From positions 1 through 64,000 of the forward strand of contig CANPZI010000015.1 in the NCBI GenBank assembly GCA_947588995.1: a stretch of DNA of 64,000 bases. Reading direction: 5' to 3'. The position numbers and the translations under genes are program-made. Positions 63,997-64,000 of this stretch are shown in pieces; the stretch's first letter is position 1; every line of letters begins with the position of its first letter. Origin of the DNA: an uncultured Lachnospiraceae bacterium. Lineage in GTDB: Bacteria > Bacillota > Clostridia > Lachnospirales > Lachnospiraceae. The notes under the pieces were generated by a model. It worked only from the letters and a program-made list of their open reading frames with translations, ran no database searches and had not been told where the DNA came from.

Positions 63997-64000
63997 GGAA

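Overview
The window looks like a chromosomal segment of a spore-forming Clostridia, most likely a Lachnospiraceae gut bacterium. The evidence is the presence of spoVT, spoVG, a SleB-type hydrolase and a CwlD-like amidase, the glgC-glgD pair, a long divergent PRPP synthetase, a dnaD/dnaI primosome, a mid-GC housekeeping background and strong AGGAGG-type ribosome binding sites. No rRNA, tRNA, IS element or CRISPR array was seen.

Layout. 1-5.4 kb: cell-wall hydrolases (GH18, amidase, coiled-coil/SleB) interleaved with tsaC and rpiB. 5.4-5.9 kb: a DUF402 gene on the minus strand. 6.0-13.4 kb: a complete F1Fo ATP synthase operon (atpZ-like, atpI, B, E, F, H, A, G, D, C) with a clear promoter and terminator; its c subunit carries the Na+-type ligand motif. 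13.4-17.2 kb: a small hypothetical gene, a large exported protein and a HAD phosphatase. 17.2-17.8 kb: queT under a preQ1-I-like riboswitch. 17.9-18.9 kb: an acyltransferase-3 gene with a 9-G tract. 19.0-20.1 kb: an AbiF-like HEPN gene with its own promoter and a structured RNA leader. 20.2-25.2 kb: prs, dnaI, dnaD and murC on the minus strand, with a cluster of DnaA-box-like sites between dnaD and murC. 25.4-33.8 kb: glgC-glgD, spoVG, pth-mfd-cysteine desulfurase and a 33-aa ORF. 34-41 kb: a GT-C-like membrane protein with a second 9-G tract, a GH5 lipoprotein, then an alpha/beta hydrolase, a membrane-anchored MurF, Ddl and a PPOX-fold protein.

40.9-55.5 kb is an accessory, AT-richer defence-type island. 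It holds a split OLD-like pair (AAA ATPase + DUF4276), two genes without a known role, a HIRAN protein with a decayed partial copy downstream, and an enlarged type III restriction-modification locus: PLD/SNF2-like helicase, DUF4391, an unknown gene, Mod, a HEPN-type DUF3644 protein and Res. Mod is split by a 10-G tract; 9 G would restore a 622-aa protein, so it reads as a phase-variable methyltransferase caught OFF. A perfect 40-bp palindrome lies in the same gene, in its target-recognition region. 55.6-64 kb returns to core genes: spoVT, a two-component system with a three-gene FtsX-type ABC transporter, and degV.

Two themes recur. Three coding-strand G tracts of 9-10 sit near the 5' ends of genes of classic contingency type (surface acyltransferase, surface glycosyltransferase, DNA methyltransferase). 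Two separate HEPN-type (RxxxxH) putative RNases are present, one with an RNA leader (AbiF-like) and one embedded in the type III locus. All functions are inferred from sequence alone; no database search was run.
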